Positions 38,240 through 46,440 of a DNA stretch of 64,000 nt are shown one piece after another. Within the stretch, counting starts at the first letter, position 1. Every line of letters starts with the position of its first letter. Position numbers and translations under genes: made by a program. The DNA is from Fodinisporobacter ferrooxydans (GTDB taxonomy: Bacteria; Bacillota; Bacilli; Tumebacillales; MYW30-H2): positions 2,249,501 to 2,313,500 of the forward strand of contig NZ_CP089291.1 of NCBI RefSeq assembly GCF_022818495.1. The letters are read 5' to 3'. The notes under the pieces were generated by a model. That model saw only the letters and a list, made by a program, of their open reading frames with translations. It ran no database searches and was not told the origin of the DNA.

Positions 38240-39436
38240 CTATTGTTTCAAAGCGCCTTGGTACTTTTGTATGGCAATCGAAAGTGCCGTTTGATAGACA
38301 ACTTTCACCGGCACATGGAATGTATCTGCCAATTTGCGGCATTCCTCATATTCGGGCGCCACATTTACAATTTCATCCCCTAAATATGCGATTTTTACCG
38401 GGATTTTTCCATAGGGTGTTTCCACCGTTACAAATCTTCGCGGAACTGACCACTTCCCAACCTCGTAAATTCGCATTCCGATTGTCGTGGTTTGCCGCGC
38501 AATTTCCTCTTGTATATTCTGTTGCTTCTCATAGGAACAGGCAACGCGCAACTGCAATCCCGGTCGGCCTTTTTTCATAATGACGGGAGTCCAGTATGCA
38601 TCCATTGCACCCAGGGCGACAAGGCGTTCTACAAGATGTCCGGCCCATTCCGGATTCATATCGTCAATATTTGTTTCAATGACAACTGTCTGTTTGGGCG
38701 AATGCACGGTTGGGAGTTGAAGAATTTCCTTTTCCATACTCCACTTGCCGAGCTGAATGCGAACGATATCAGCAACGGGCAAATTTTGATTTCCTGCACC
38801 GTGTCCTACTTTTTCGGCTATAAATGGGGTTTGCGGGAGTGAGCGCATAAATGTTCGAATGAAAGCGGCGGCAGTAGAGTCAATCGTTTCCCCCCAAAGA
38901 CCGGCAGAGTATGTCGGAAACTCTAACAGCAACTGAATCGTAGAAGAAGTTGGGACGATAACCGTTCCATTTGGGCGTTCTACAACTCCTCCACCCATTT
39001 GAATGGTTGATACAAAACATGCAGGCTCCCCAAGCAAATGCCAGGCAAGTGCATTACCGACGACGTAGATGATGGCCTCGTTTGTTATGGTTTCTGCTTC
39101 TTCTGTTATTGCAACATCGGACGTTGCTTTCACAGCCAATAAATGATGAAAAACTTCCATGGTTTTTTCTTTAACTACGGGGGGGAGCAGACAGTTTTCA
39201 ATGATCCGTTGCAGTTCGGAGAATGAAAGGAAATAGGGTTCGGCATTTGTGTCAATGATTGCTTTTTTTGCTGAAACCCCTTTCAAAGAAACGTCAATTA
39301 TACGTATCGCAACGCCTTCAAGGAAAAAATTCATATAGCAACGCCAGTTGTCTTCTTCAAGGCCAAGATCGAACCAAGCGCCTAAAAACTTGTCTAAACT
39401 TGCACCGGCAAGACATTCAATATAAGCAATCTTCAT
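38240..39436 (-). CDS. larC: Divergent LarC-family nickel insertion protein
   Basis: LarC inserts nickel into the pincer nucleotide using CTP. This 398-residue homologue keeps the C-terminal LarC domain well (VIETNIDDMNPEWAGHLVERL, MKKGRPGLQLRVAC, TTTIGMRIYEV and APEYEECRKLAD). The N-terminal half is degenerate: the start reads MKIAYIECLAGASLDKFLGAW in place of the usual DxxSGxSGDM pattern, the HFHEVGAxDS motif is absent, and there is no His-rich stretch. It is one uninterrupted frame, with no programmed frameshift as in Lactiplantibacillus. It is convergent with the nickel permease and divergent from the permease at 39659. It may have lost metal storage or taken a specialised role. Confidence 0.85.
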   Translation of the reverse strand: MKIAYIECLAGASLDKFLGAWFDLGLEEDNWRCYMNFFLEGVAIRIIDVSLKGVSAKKAIIDTNAEPYFLSFSELQRIIENCLLPPVVKEKTMEVFHHLLAVKATSDVAITEEAETITNEAIIYVVGNALAWHLLGEPACFVSTIQMGGGVVERPNGTVIVPTSSTIQLLLEFPTYSAGLWGETIDSTAAAFIRTFMRSLPQTPFIAEKVGHGAGNQNLPVADIVRIQLGKWSMEKEILQLPTVHSPKQTVVIETNIDDMNPEWAGHLVERLVALGAMDAYWTPVIMKKGRPGLQLRVACSYEKQQNIQEEIARQTTTIGMRIYEVGKWSVPRRFVTVETPYGKIPVKIAYLGDEIVNVAPEYEECRKLADTFHVPVKVVYQTALSIAIQKYQGALKQ

Positions 39437-39572
39437 TTCAATCCCGCCTTCATTTCAAATCGGTTGTACCTTCTATCATTTCAACTATACACGTTCAAAA
39501 GATTCCGTACAATAGTACTAGATATGGAAGTAGATATGGGAATTGAATTGGGGGCGGCAAATCGAAATACGT

Positions 39573-39588
39573 TGGCACGTTATTTGCT
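39573..39588 (+). promoter_or_regulatory. Sigma-54 (-24/-12) promoter of the lactate-permease-family gene
   Basis: TGGCAC-GTTAT-TTGCT matches the consensus TGGCAC-N5-TTGCW perfectly and lies 71 bases before the chosen start codon. The 220-base divergent gap with larC also contains the small palindrome GTACAATAGTAC near 39508. A bacterial enhancer-binding protein with GAFTGA is needed to open it; in this window only the regulator at 60592 has one. Confidence 0.88.
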
Positions 39589-39658
39589 TTATGATTTATA
39601 AACGCAGAATGAAACAAGTGAAAAACCTGCAATGTATCGAAAAGACTGGGGTGGTTTC

Positions 39659-41224
39659 ATGTTTATTCAAACGTATTCTCCTATTTCGCCAATCGGCTGG
39701 TCATTTGGATTGGCGATCTTGCCATTGATCGTGCTGTGCGTCCTTCTTATCATTGGCCGGACAAAACCAACTGCGACGTATTTGATCATTCTTTTCATCA
39801 CCATTTTTCTGGCGAGTGTCGTCTGGAAAATGCCGCTACATATGGTTGCCGGCACTGTTTTTTACGGTATACTATTTGGTGTTTTTCCATTGTTTTACAT
39901 TATATGGAGTTCGGTATTTCTCTTTCGAGTGGCCGAACGCTGCGGTTATATCGAGGTCATTAAAAATAGCCTGATGACAGTCGGCGATCGGATGGAATGG
40001 AAAATTCTCCTGGTTGGCTTTGGGCTGACAGCCTTTATTGACAGTACTGCCGGTTTTTTGACTCCGATCGCCATTTCGGCAGCTTTGTTATCACAATTGG
40101 GTGTAGGCCGGGAAAGAAGCGCAATCGCCGCTTTAACCGCATGTGCGGTGCCGGCTGTGTTTGGAGCTGTCGGCATACCTGTACTCTTATTGGCACAGGT
40201 AACAGGACAATCCATTGAGGAAATTTTACGTCAATGTGTAGTATCTGATTTTATTCCGGCATTTTTGGCACCCCTGCTTACTTGCTGGGCTGCATGTGGA
40301 TGGAGATCTGCACGAGCGTTCCTTTTGCCATGTTTGCTGGGAGGATTCAGCTATTCATTGGCCACACTCGCAAGCGTTGCATATCTTTCTCCTTACTTAG
40401 GAGCGGCAATTGGTGCCGTTGTATTTATCGTTGTGATTTTAATAATGGTGAGGATGCAGGATCGTTCAAACGGAACATGGACATGGTCAGGCATGTCAAA
40501 AGGCTGGCGGCCGTTTGTTCTCTTGACTGTTTTTGTTGTGGTCTGGAATCTGCCGGTTGTAAAACAATTGTTGTTACATTTGGGAGGGCAATGGGGCATT
40601 CCGGGTTTGGATCGTCGGGTATTTTCCAGTCATCCGTTTGGAGAGCATGCGGTGCGGGCCATATGGAATGGCCAAGTGGTTGCTTCTGCCGGTACAGCCA
40701 TTATCGTCGCATCATTGGTTACCGCATTAAGCTCCGGCATGACTTTGAGGGAATGGGGGAAATCACTGGTTGATACACTTTTCTCGATGCGCGTGGCGGC
40801 GATTAATTTGTCGGTGGTCTGTTCTGTTGGTTTTCTTTTAGTCTATAGCGGAATGGCTGGTACAATTGCTTATCCATTTCAGTATTTCGCAGAATCCTAT
40901 TTGATTATTGCACCATTTATGGGCTGGCTGGGGACATTCCTGACGGGCAGCAACTCAGCTTCGATTGGACTGTTTGGGGGATTGCAAACATTTGCCGCAC
41001 AGATGACACATGTATCGCCCGCAGCGATTGCGGCAAGTTTTTCCGTAGCGGCGGCCGGCGGGAAAATGGTGGCTCCGCAAGCGTTGGAAGTTGCGCTGCA
41101 ATCAACCAATCTGGAGGCGGGAAAAGAATCTGTATTATTGAGAAAAGTATTGGGATTTAGTTTATTCATTCCAATCGCAGCGATAGGAGTCGCATTTTTC
41201 AGTCAACTATTTGGAATCATATAG
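39659..41224 (+). CDS. L-lactate permease (LctP/LldP) family transporter
   Basis: A 521-residue protein with about 13 hydrophobic helices. LctP-family features include WSSVFLFRVAERCGYIEVI, FGAVGIPVLLLAQVTG, GWLGTFLTGSNSASIGLFGGLQ and AAAGGKMVAPQALEVAL. Members carry lactate, glycolate and related 2-hydroxyacids with protons. ATG 39659 is preceded by GGGGTGG; a longer frame starts 9 codons earlier. Sigma-54 control and the neighbouring Lar genes suggest uptake of the hydroxyacid that LarA acts on. Confidence 0.9.
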   Translation: MFIQTYSPISPIGWSFGLAILPLIVLCVLLIIGRTKPTATYLIILFITIFLASVVWKMPLHMVAGTVFYGILFGVFPLFYIIWSSVFLFRVAERCGYIEVIKNSLMTVGDRMEWKILLVGFGLTAFIDSTAGFLTPIAISAALLSQLGVGRERSAIAALTACAVPAVFGAVGIPVLLLAQVTGQSIEEILRQCVVSDFIPAFLAPLLTCWAACGWRSARAFLLPCLLGGFSYSLATLASVAYLSPYLGAAIGAVVFIVVILIMVRMQDRSNGTWTWSGMSKGWRPFVLLTVFVVVWNLPVVKQLLLHLGGQWGIPGLDRRVFSSHPFGEHAVRAIWNGQVVASAGTAIIVASLVTALSSGMTLREWGKSLVDTLFSMRVAAINLSVVCSVGFLLVYSGMAGTIAYPFQYFAESYLIIAPFMGWLGTFLTGSNSASIGLFGGLQTFAAQMTHVSPAAIAASFSVAAAGGKMVAPQALEVALQSTNLEAGKESVLLRKVLGFSLFIPIAAIGVAFFSQLFGII

Positions 41225-41251
41225 TTTCCATGCGAGCGGAAACTTTTTTAT
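41223..41251 (+). terminator. Intrinsic terminator of the permease gene
   Basis: AGTTTCC / GGAAACT stem with an 8-base loop directly overlapping the stop codon region, followed by TTTTTTA. Confidence 0.85.
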
Positions 41252-41290
41252 TGAAATGGAAATTCGTTGGTTCCAAATAGAAAAAAAAAC

Positions 41291-41314
41291 ACAGCCCTTT
41301 TCACAAAGGGCTGT
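41291..41314 (-). terminator. Intrinsic terminator of the decayed OsmC-like gene
   Basis: A perfect 10-bp stem (ACAGCCCTTT / AAAGGGCTGT) with a TCAC loop. On the minus strand it is followed by a run of nine or more T, so it served the minus-strand OsmC-like reading frame ending at 41345. Confidence 0.8.
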
Positions 41315-41344
41315 TTGCCTGTACGGTTACAAAGTTCCTTATCT

Positions 41345-41479
41345 CTATTCCATTTCCTCGATATCCCAAGTATGCTCAAACTGAATACATCCTTTCAATG
41401 TTTGAGCAACCGGGCAACCACATTCAAACACGGATAAAGCGCGCTCAGCTGCGAATGATTCCAGAAACTTCGCGCCATA
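41345..41479 (-). pseudogene. C-terminal remnant of an OsmC/YhfA-like gene
   Basis: The minus strand holds a 44-codon open frame preceded by an in-frame stop (TAG at 41480-41482). It ends ...FECGCPVAQTLKGCIQF then HTWDIEEME. The CPV(S/A) cysteine followed by a Leu-Lys-Gly turn is the C-terminal half of OsmC-type peroxide-detoxifying proteins. About two thirds of the gene is missing, and its terminator is still intact. I infer a deletion, with the small membrane protein gene now occupying the upstream side. Confidence 0.5.
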
Positions 41480-41502
41480 CTACAACAAAGGTGATTGTAT
41501 CC

Positions 41503-41718
41503 ATGGTAACCATTTGCTATTTTGGGTTGTGCGTCCTGATGTGGGCGATGATTGTCGCCATCGATGCACAGTTATTTAACTTTTCTTTCGGAAAATCGGC
41601 AGACCATTTCTTTTTTATTGTACTAGGGGATGAGAAATGGTTTGATTTTTCAATGTTTCTTATAGGACTTTTGTTCGGTATTCGGGAAGATGTGCTTCGT
41701 CGGAAAGGAAAGCGATAA
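41503..41718 (+). CDS. Small two-helix membrane protein ahead of the gerA operon
   Basis: A 71-residue protein beginning MVTICYFGLCVLMWAMIVAI with two hydrophobic segments (about 1-20 and 47-60) and a basic C-terminus (REDVLRRKGKR). ATG 41503 has AAAGGTGAT at 9-10 bases; the longer frame from 41398 runs through the OsmC remnant. Its stop touches the gerAA start (TAAATG), so it is in the same operon and may be an accessory germination protein. Confidence 0.65.
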   Translation: MVTICYFGLCVLMWAMIVAIDAQLFNFSFGKSADHFFFIVLGDEKWFDFSMFLIGLLFGIREDVLRRKGKR

Positions 41719-43293
41719 ATGAAAATCAATCGAATCTTTTCACCCAAACAACCGAAGCAAGTAGTTTCGACAACGACGGATGGCTCATTTACACATGAAG
41801 AAACGATTCCTTTATCATTCTCTACGTCGGATGTCAAACAACGAATGAAAGATTTATTTGGAAATTCGATGGACTTTGCCTGCGAAAATATTCAAATCGG
41901 ACCGAATCGTGGAATTTTTTTATATTTGGATTCCATGACGAATTCGAAAGTGCTGCAGGAAATTACAAAACGGTTGAATTGGTCAGAAACAATACAAACA
42001 GAAGCAGATTTGCATCATTTTCAACAGCAATATTTATCAGGAATTACGTTTCGCTATGATTCCTTTGAGCATGAGCTGGTTTGGAGTCTTTTGTCTGGTT
42101 TTGCGGCTTTAATCGTGGAAGGCGTTCCCGTTTCTCTTTCTTTGCAAATCGACGATATTGAATCGCGTTCCATCCAGGAACCAAGTACCCAAACCATCAT
42201 TCGCGGACCGAAGGATGGATTCACAGAAACTGCACAAACCAATATGAGTTTGATTCGCCGCCGTTTGAAAAATCCCAAGTTGCGGTTTTTGCCCTATTAT
42301 GTAGGAAAAGACACACATACATTGGTTGTCCTGGGATATATGGAAGATATCTGCAATGCATCCATCCTGGAAGAAGTGAAGAAACGGATCAAGAACATCG
42401 TGATCAGTTCTGTTTTTGATTCGGGATACATTGAAGAATTGATTTCGGACAAAACTTGGACTCCGTTTCCCTTAAGTATGAATTCGGAACGTCCGGATGC
42501 GATTTCGGCGGGAATTATGGAAGGGAAAATCGCCATCATTGTCGATGGTACACCGTTTGTTTTGTTGGTTCCGGTCACTCTCAATGATTTTTTTCAGGTT
42601 CCGGAAGATTATTATCAGCCGTTTTTAATGTCTTCTTTTGTCCGTTTTATCCGTTATCTGGCGTTTTTAATTTCCTTGGTGTTGCCGGCTTTTTTTGTCG
42701 CAGTATTAACGTTTGATTATGAGATGATCCCAACTCCGCTTTTAATCAATTTGATTTCACAGCGAGAAAATGTGCCCTTTCCAACCATTGTGGAACTGAT
42801 TATGATGGAAATTTCCTTTGAAATCCTGCGGGAAGCAGGGACGCGGATGCCGCGGGCGGTTGGGCAAACGGTATCCATTGTCGGGGCATTGGTGATTGGG
42901 CAAGCAGCAGTCGAGGCGGGTGTTGTCTCGAATACTTTGGTGATTGTAGTTGCACTGACAGCGATCGCAAGTTTCGTATCTCCCATATACAGTTTTGCTT
43001 CATCCGCGCGTTTGTTGCGCTTTAGCTTATCGTTGCTTGCCGCGTGGTTAGGGTTGTTCGGGATCATACTTGGTTTAATTGCCATCGTTGGACATTTGTC
43101 GAGTCTGCGTTCGTATGGAGTTCCGTATCTTGCTCCCATTGCCCCTTTTGGACTTCAAGGACAGAAAGATGTATTTATACGAGCTCCTTTATGGGCCATG
43201 TGGAAGCGGCCGGGCTTTCTAAAACCGCAAACGCCCAATAAAATTGCAGATGTCGAGCCGCCGAGCCCACCGAATGAGGAAGAATCATCATGA
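41719..43293 (+). CDS. gerAA: Spore germination receptor subunit A (GerA family)
   Basis: A 524-residue inner-spore-membrane protein. It has an N-terminal soluble domain (about 1-295) with VEGVPVSLSLQID and LVVLGYMEDICN, then about five membrane helices (300-480) including ILREAGTRMPRAVGQTVSIVGALVIGQAAV, the hallmark GerA stretch. GerA-family receptors sense nutrient germinants. The gene order A-C-B in this operon resembles gerK of Bacillus. This operon is the clearest evidence that the host forms spores. Confidence 0.93.
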   Translation: MKINRIFSPKQPKQVVSTTTDGSFTHEETIPLSFSTSDVKQRMKDLFGNSMDFACENIQIGPNRGIFLYLDSMTNSKVLQEITKRLNWSETIQTEADLHHFQQQYLSGITFRYDSFEHELVWSLLSGFAALIVEGVPVSLSLQIDDIESRSIQEPSTQTIIRGPKDGFTETAQTNMSLIRRRLKNPKLRFLPYYVGKDTHTLVVLGYMEDICNASILEEVKKRIKNIVISSVFDSGYIEELISDKTWTPFPLSMNSERPDAISAGIMEGKIAIIVDGTPFVLLVPVTLNDFFQVPEDYYQPFLMSSFVRFIRYLAFLISLVLPAFFVAVLTFDYEMIPTPLLINLISQRENVPFPTIVELIMMEISFEILREAGTRMPRAVGQTVSIVGALVIGQAAVEAGVVSNTLVIVVALTAIASFVSPIYSFASSARLLRFSLSLLAAWLGLFGIILGLIAIVGHLSSLRSYGVPYLAPIAPFGLQGQKDVFIRAPLWAMWKRPGFLKPQTPNKIADVEPPSPPNEEESS

Positions 43294-44483
43294 AATATTT
43301 GGCTTGTATTGTGGTTTTGCTTTTCGTCATGCTCCCGATCAGTGGTTGCTGGGACCAACGAGAATTAAACGAGATATCTCTGGTAACGGGTCTTGCTGTT
43401 GATCAAGGACGACAGAAAAAATACAATGTCAGTTTTGAAGCGGTGAATGCAGCAGAGTTAACCAAAAAAGGAGGCGGCGGAAATGCGGCATCCTTAGTGT
43501 TTAGCCAAGAAGGGCAGTCGGTTTCTTCATTGCTCGAAAAAATGAATATTGGAATCTCTCGCCATCTGGTTTATTCTCATGTGCGTACTGTTGTGATTAG
43601 TGAAATGGTTGCAAAAGAAGGACTTGCAGATATTTTGGAATTTATGGAACGCAATCGGGAAATCCGCGATGATTTCAATTTGGTCATTGCCAGAAACGTA
43701 AAAGCGGCAGATATCCTTCGCATGAGCTACCCCCTGCAAAAAGTATCAACGCTGAAATTGCACCAGCAATTGAGCCAGGCATTTCACGATTGGGGAAGCG
43801 ATCCGGATGTCCGGATGCGGGATATGATTGCCGCATTCACGTCCAAAGGGCGGGAACCGGTAGCAGCCACTGTTACGATTGCGGGAAATGTTAAAAAAGG
43901 GAATTCACTGGATAATACAAAAAAAATTACGCCCGATGCTTTGGTGGAACTCTGCAATTTAAGTGTTTTTCGAAAAGATAAGCTCATCGGATATTTGCCT
44001 TTAATCGATACGCGGAATTATCTATGGCTGCAAAATAAGCCCTTTAATACAAGCATTGTTTTGCATTGCGAAAAAAAACAAACGGTTACCATTCGAATCA
44101 GAGAATTTACCACAGATATTCATACAAATTTCAATCATCAAACACCAACCATCCATGTTCAAATGGATACGTACGGTGTAGTCGACAGCATGCAATGCAA
44201 GAAACTTGATCTCACCAAATTGAACACGTATGAAACATTAGAAACCATGATGTCGGAACATATTCGTCGCGAATTGTTGCACACCATACATAAGGTTCAA
44301 AATAAATATAAAGTCGATATCTTCGGATTTGGAGACATTGCACACCGTCAACATCCCAAAGAGTTTAATTCTATCGCCAAATGGGATGAAGCATTTTCGA
44401 AAGCAAACATTCAAGTTTCTGTTCGTGCCAACATCAAACGCAGCGGGATCTACACGAAGGGTTTCTTAAATGAGATGAAATAG
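43290..44483 (+). CDS. gerAC: Spore germination receptor subunit C (Ger(x)C lipoprotein)
   Basis: A 397-residue lipoprotein with signal peptide and lipobox ending PISGC (Cys at about residue 20), followed by the family motif CWDQRELNEISLVTGLAVDQ. The soluble GerC domain follows (VNAAELTKKGG, SVSSLLEKMNIGISRHLVYSH). It overlaps the gerAA stop by 4 nt (ATGA) and precedes the B subunit, consistent with co-assembly of the receptor. Confidence 0.93.
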   Translation: MKYLACIVVLLFVMLPISGCWDQRELNEISLVTGLAVDQGRQKKYNVSFEAVNAAELTKKGGGGNAASLVFSQEGQSVSSLLEKMNIGISRHLVYSHVRTVVISEMVAKEGLADILEFMERNREIRDDFNLVIARNVKAADILRMSYPLQKVSTLKLHQQLSQAFHDWGSDPDVRMRDMIAAFTSKGREPVAATVTIAGNVKKGNSLDNTKKITPDALVELCNLSVFRKDKLIGYLPLIDTRNYLWLQNKPFNTSIVLHCEKKQTVTIRIREFTTDIHTNFNHQTPTIHVQMDTYGVVDSMQCKKLDLTKLNTYETLETMMSEHIRRELLHTIHKVQNKYKVDIFGFGDIAHRQHPKEFNSIAKWDEAFSKANIQVSVRANIKRSGIYTKGFLNEMK

Positions 44484-44495
44484 GCGGTGAATCGG

Positions 44496-45584
44496 TTGAA
44501 CCAGGAACGTTTGTCATTGTGGCAGTTGTTTGTATTGCTTGTCATGTTTGAAGCCGGAAGTGCAGTGGTTGTCGGAATTGCAAATGAAGCCAAACAAGAT
44601 GCGTGGATTGCCGTATTGATGGCAGGAATCGGCGGATTGTTTTTGGCTTGGATGTATCACGCCATTCTTGCTCCAAACCCAGGACTTGGACTGTACCAAT
44701 TGTTTGAAAGATGTTTCGGTAAAATACCTGGAATTGGATTATCTGTAATTTATATACTATATTTTCTATATATTTCCTCGCGTGTGTTGCGGGATTTTGA
44801 CGAACTTATATCCAGTGCGGTTCTGCCGAATACGCCGACCGAGGTTGTTTCATTTTTGGTGATGCTCGTAATCGGGTATCTTTTGTATTTGGGGATTGAA
44901 GTTTTAGGGCGTTCAAGCGAGATTTTTTTTCCATATGCCGCTTTTTTCTTTTGGATGATGGTCGTTTTCTTATTTATCAGCGGACGAGTGAAATTTTCCA
45001 ACTTGCAACCGGTTTTAGAAAATGGGTGGGGTCCCATTTTTCAATCTATCTTCCCCTCATTGATTACGTTTCCCTTTGGCGAATTCGTGGTATTGCTCGT
45101 TTTGTTTTCATCCATTTCCAATTTCAAAACTGCAAAATGGGTTGCGTTTACAGGCATAGGGTTTGGCGGGTTCATCATCTTTGTTTCCCTTATTTTGCAA
45201 ATCTGTATATTGGGTGTAAATTCTAAAATTCGTGCAAGTTTTCCTTTGCTAAATGTTGCACGAGAAATTTCAATTGCAAATTTTTTGGAGAGAGTGGATG
45301 CATTCATCGTTTTCATAATCATGGTCGGGATTATTGTAAAGGTGTCGATTTTCTTTTATGTGGGATTGAAAGGGTTGGAACATATTTTTCACATTTCGTA
45401 CCGATCCTTCGTATTTCCTTGCGCCATGCTTGTATCGGTTATGTCCATTTACATCGCGGAAAATTATGCGGAACATATTGAAGAAGGGCTGCGATTCGTT
45501 CCCATCTATTTGCATATTCCGTTTCAGATTATCATCCCATGTTTGCTTTTGGTGACATCGCGAATAAAAACGAAGAAAGTTTAG
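44496..45584 (+). CDS. gerAB: Spore germination receptor subunit B (GerAB/YndE family permease)
   Basis: A 362-residue amino acid-permease-like protein with about ten membrane helices (starting LSLWQLFVLLVMFEAGSAVVVG), the germinant-binding subunit of GerA receptors. The TTG at 44496 lies 8 bases after AGGCGG; a GTG at 44487 overlaps that site. It ends the operon. No clear terminator was identified before the inverted repeat at 45641. Confidence 0.92.
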   Translation: MNQERLSLWQLFVLLVMFEAGSAVVVGIANEAKQDAWIAVLMAGIGGLFLAWMYHAILAPNPGLGLYQLFERCFGKIPGIGLSVIYILYFLYISSRVLRDFDELISSAVLPNTPTEVVSFLVMLVIGYLLYLGIEVLGRSSEIFFPYAAFFFWMMVVFLFISGRVKFSNLQPVLENGWGPIFQSIFPSLITFPFGEFVVLLVLFSSISNFKTAKWVAFTGIGFGGFIIFVSLILQICILGVNSKIRASFPLLNVAREISIANFLERVDAFIVFIIMVGIIVKVSIFFYVGLKGLEHIFHISYRSFVFPCAMLVSVMSIYIAENYAEHIEEGLRFVPIYLHIPFQIIIPCLLLVTSRIKTKKV

Positions 45585-45640
45585 TTTATTACCCTAAAAT
45601 TATCATCGATATATGTTGAAGCTTCACTATTGGGAGAGAG

Positions 45641-45672
45641 CCAGCGAAGCTGACACCACCTGCAAAGCAGAT
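45641..45672. repeat. Left arm of a 32-bp inverted repeat around an AbrB/PIN module
   Basis: This stretch (starting CCAGCGAAGCTGACACC) matches the reverse complement of 46235-46266 at 30 of 32 positions; the mismatches are two transitions. Similarity seems to continue weakly for another 20 bases outward on both sides. The arms enclose only the antitoxin gene and toxin fragment. Confidence 0.8.
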
Positions 45673-45706
45673 GGATATATATGTAATTTTTTATTTGTCG
45701 GCTCTT

Positions 45707-45868
45707 TCAATGAGACTTACCATCATGACCGAAGGCTCGCAAAAAATCACTTGGTGTCAACACGACGAGCTGTTCCTTGATTTCAGGAGTGTGAAAATCT
45801 TGATCGTCCGTAACAAATAAATCAGGTTGAGCCAAAAAGACACGCATCCCACTATTTGTTTCGCTCAT
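45707..45868 (-). pseudogene. Truncated PIN-domain toxin, C-terminal fragment
   Basis: A 53-codon frame begins at an ATG overlapping the antitoxin stop and reads PDLFVTDDQDFHTPEIK then LVVLTPSDFLRAFG. The TDDxDF acidic pair and the final beta strand plus L(T/S)PxDFL are the C-terminal third of VapC-type PIN nucleases. A complete PIN toxin is about 130-145 residues, so the N-terminal part with the first catalytic Asp is gone. It is probably inactive. Confidence 0.6.
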
Positions 45869-46124
45869 TCCACATTTCCTCCCGAACTTGTTCCAAATCG
45901 TTCAGCAGTTCTTCTTCGGTAACTCCCTTGGCACTAGCTTCCTTTGCCATTGAATCTAAAAACTCACGTAAGGCGACCACACTCGATTTCGTTATAATGA
46001 TCTTACCCGTTTCATCCTCAATAAAAGCAACCTTGTCGCCCTCCACTAAATTCAGCCGTTCGCGAATCGCTTTTGGAATGGTGATTTGACCTTTTGAAGT
46101 CACTCTTGAAACTTCCATATTCAT
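45852..46124 (-). CDS. SpoVT-AbrB domain antitoxin
   Basis: A 90-residue protein with the N-terminal swapped-hairpin domain: EVSRVTSKGQITIPKAIRERLNLVEGDKVAFI, typical of VapB/AbrB-type antitoxins, then an acidic helical tail (EEELLNDLEQVREEMWNE) that would bind a toxin. ATG 46124 lies 9 bases after GGAGG. Its stop overlaps the toxin fragment start. With a truncated toxin, it may survive as an orphan DNA-binding protein. Confidence 0.88.
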   Translation of the reverse strand: MNMEVSRVTSKGQITIPKAIRERLNLVEGDKVAFIEDETGKIIITKSSVVALREFLDSMAKEASAKGVTEEELLNDLEQVREEMWNERNK

Positions 46125-46234
46125 GAAGAACATCCTCCTTTCAATTCTTACATTCCTTACTTTCATTATATATTACGGAATTATCATATTTAACACAAAT
46201 AACGAGGTCATCAATAAATTTCCCATTTGATTAT

Positions 46235-46266
46235 ATCTGCTTTGCGGGTGATGTCAGCTTCGCTGG
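46235..46266. repeat. Right arm of the 32-bp inverted repeat
   Basis: This is the reverse complement of 45641-45672 with two mismatches. The arms are 562 bases apart. No flanking target-site duplication could be recognised by eye. Confidence 0.8.
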
Positions 46267-46366
46267 TACTACCCCAAGATGAACGCAATATGCGCATCGT
46301 TGAAGCATTTTCACACGATCAAGGCATTATTGAGGGAGTGCAAACATGGAATCACATGGATTCCAT

Positions 46367-46387
46367 CGAAAACGGAAACCGTTTTCG
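46367..46387. promoter_or_regulatory. Probable upstream activator site (perfect dyad)
   Basis: CGAAAACGG-AAA-CCGTTTTCG is a perfect 9-bp inverted repeat with a 3-base spacer, centred about 64 bases upstream of the -24 element. A second dyad (ATGGAAT at 46346 with ATTCCAT at 46360) lies just before it. The position and symmetry suit binding of a Fis-type enhancer-binding protein such as the one encoded at 60592. The rest of 46125-46525 holds only the repeat arm and promoter. Confidence 0.65.
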
Positions 46388-46440
46388 TGAATGGAAACAC
46401 AATATTTCCGAAAAAGTCGAATGAAATCGAATTTTAGTAT

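Noticed and set aside
38240-39436. Programmed frameshift in the first larC
   Set aside because: Unlike Lactiplantibacillus larC1/larC2, this copy is one continuous frame joining both domains.
46227-46424. Plus-strand open frame of 65 codons just before the sigma-54 promoter
   Set aside because: It begins inside an inverted-repeat arm, runs through two regulatory dyads, has no ribosome site and no recognisable protein features.
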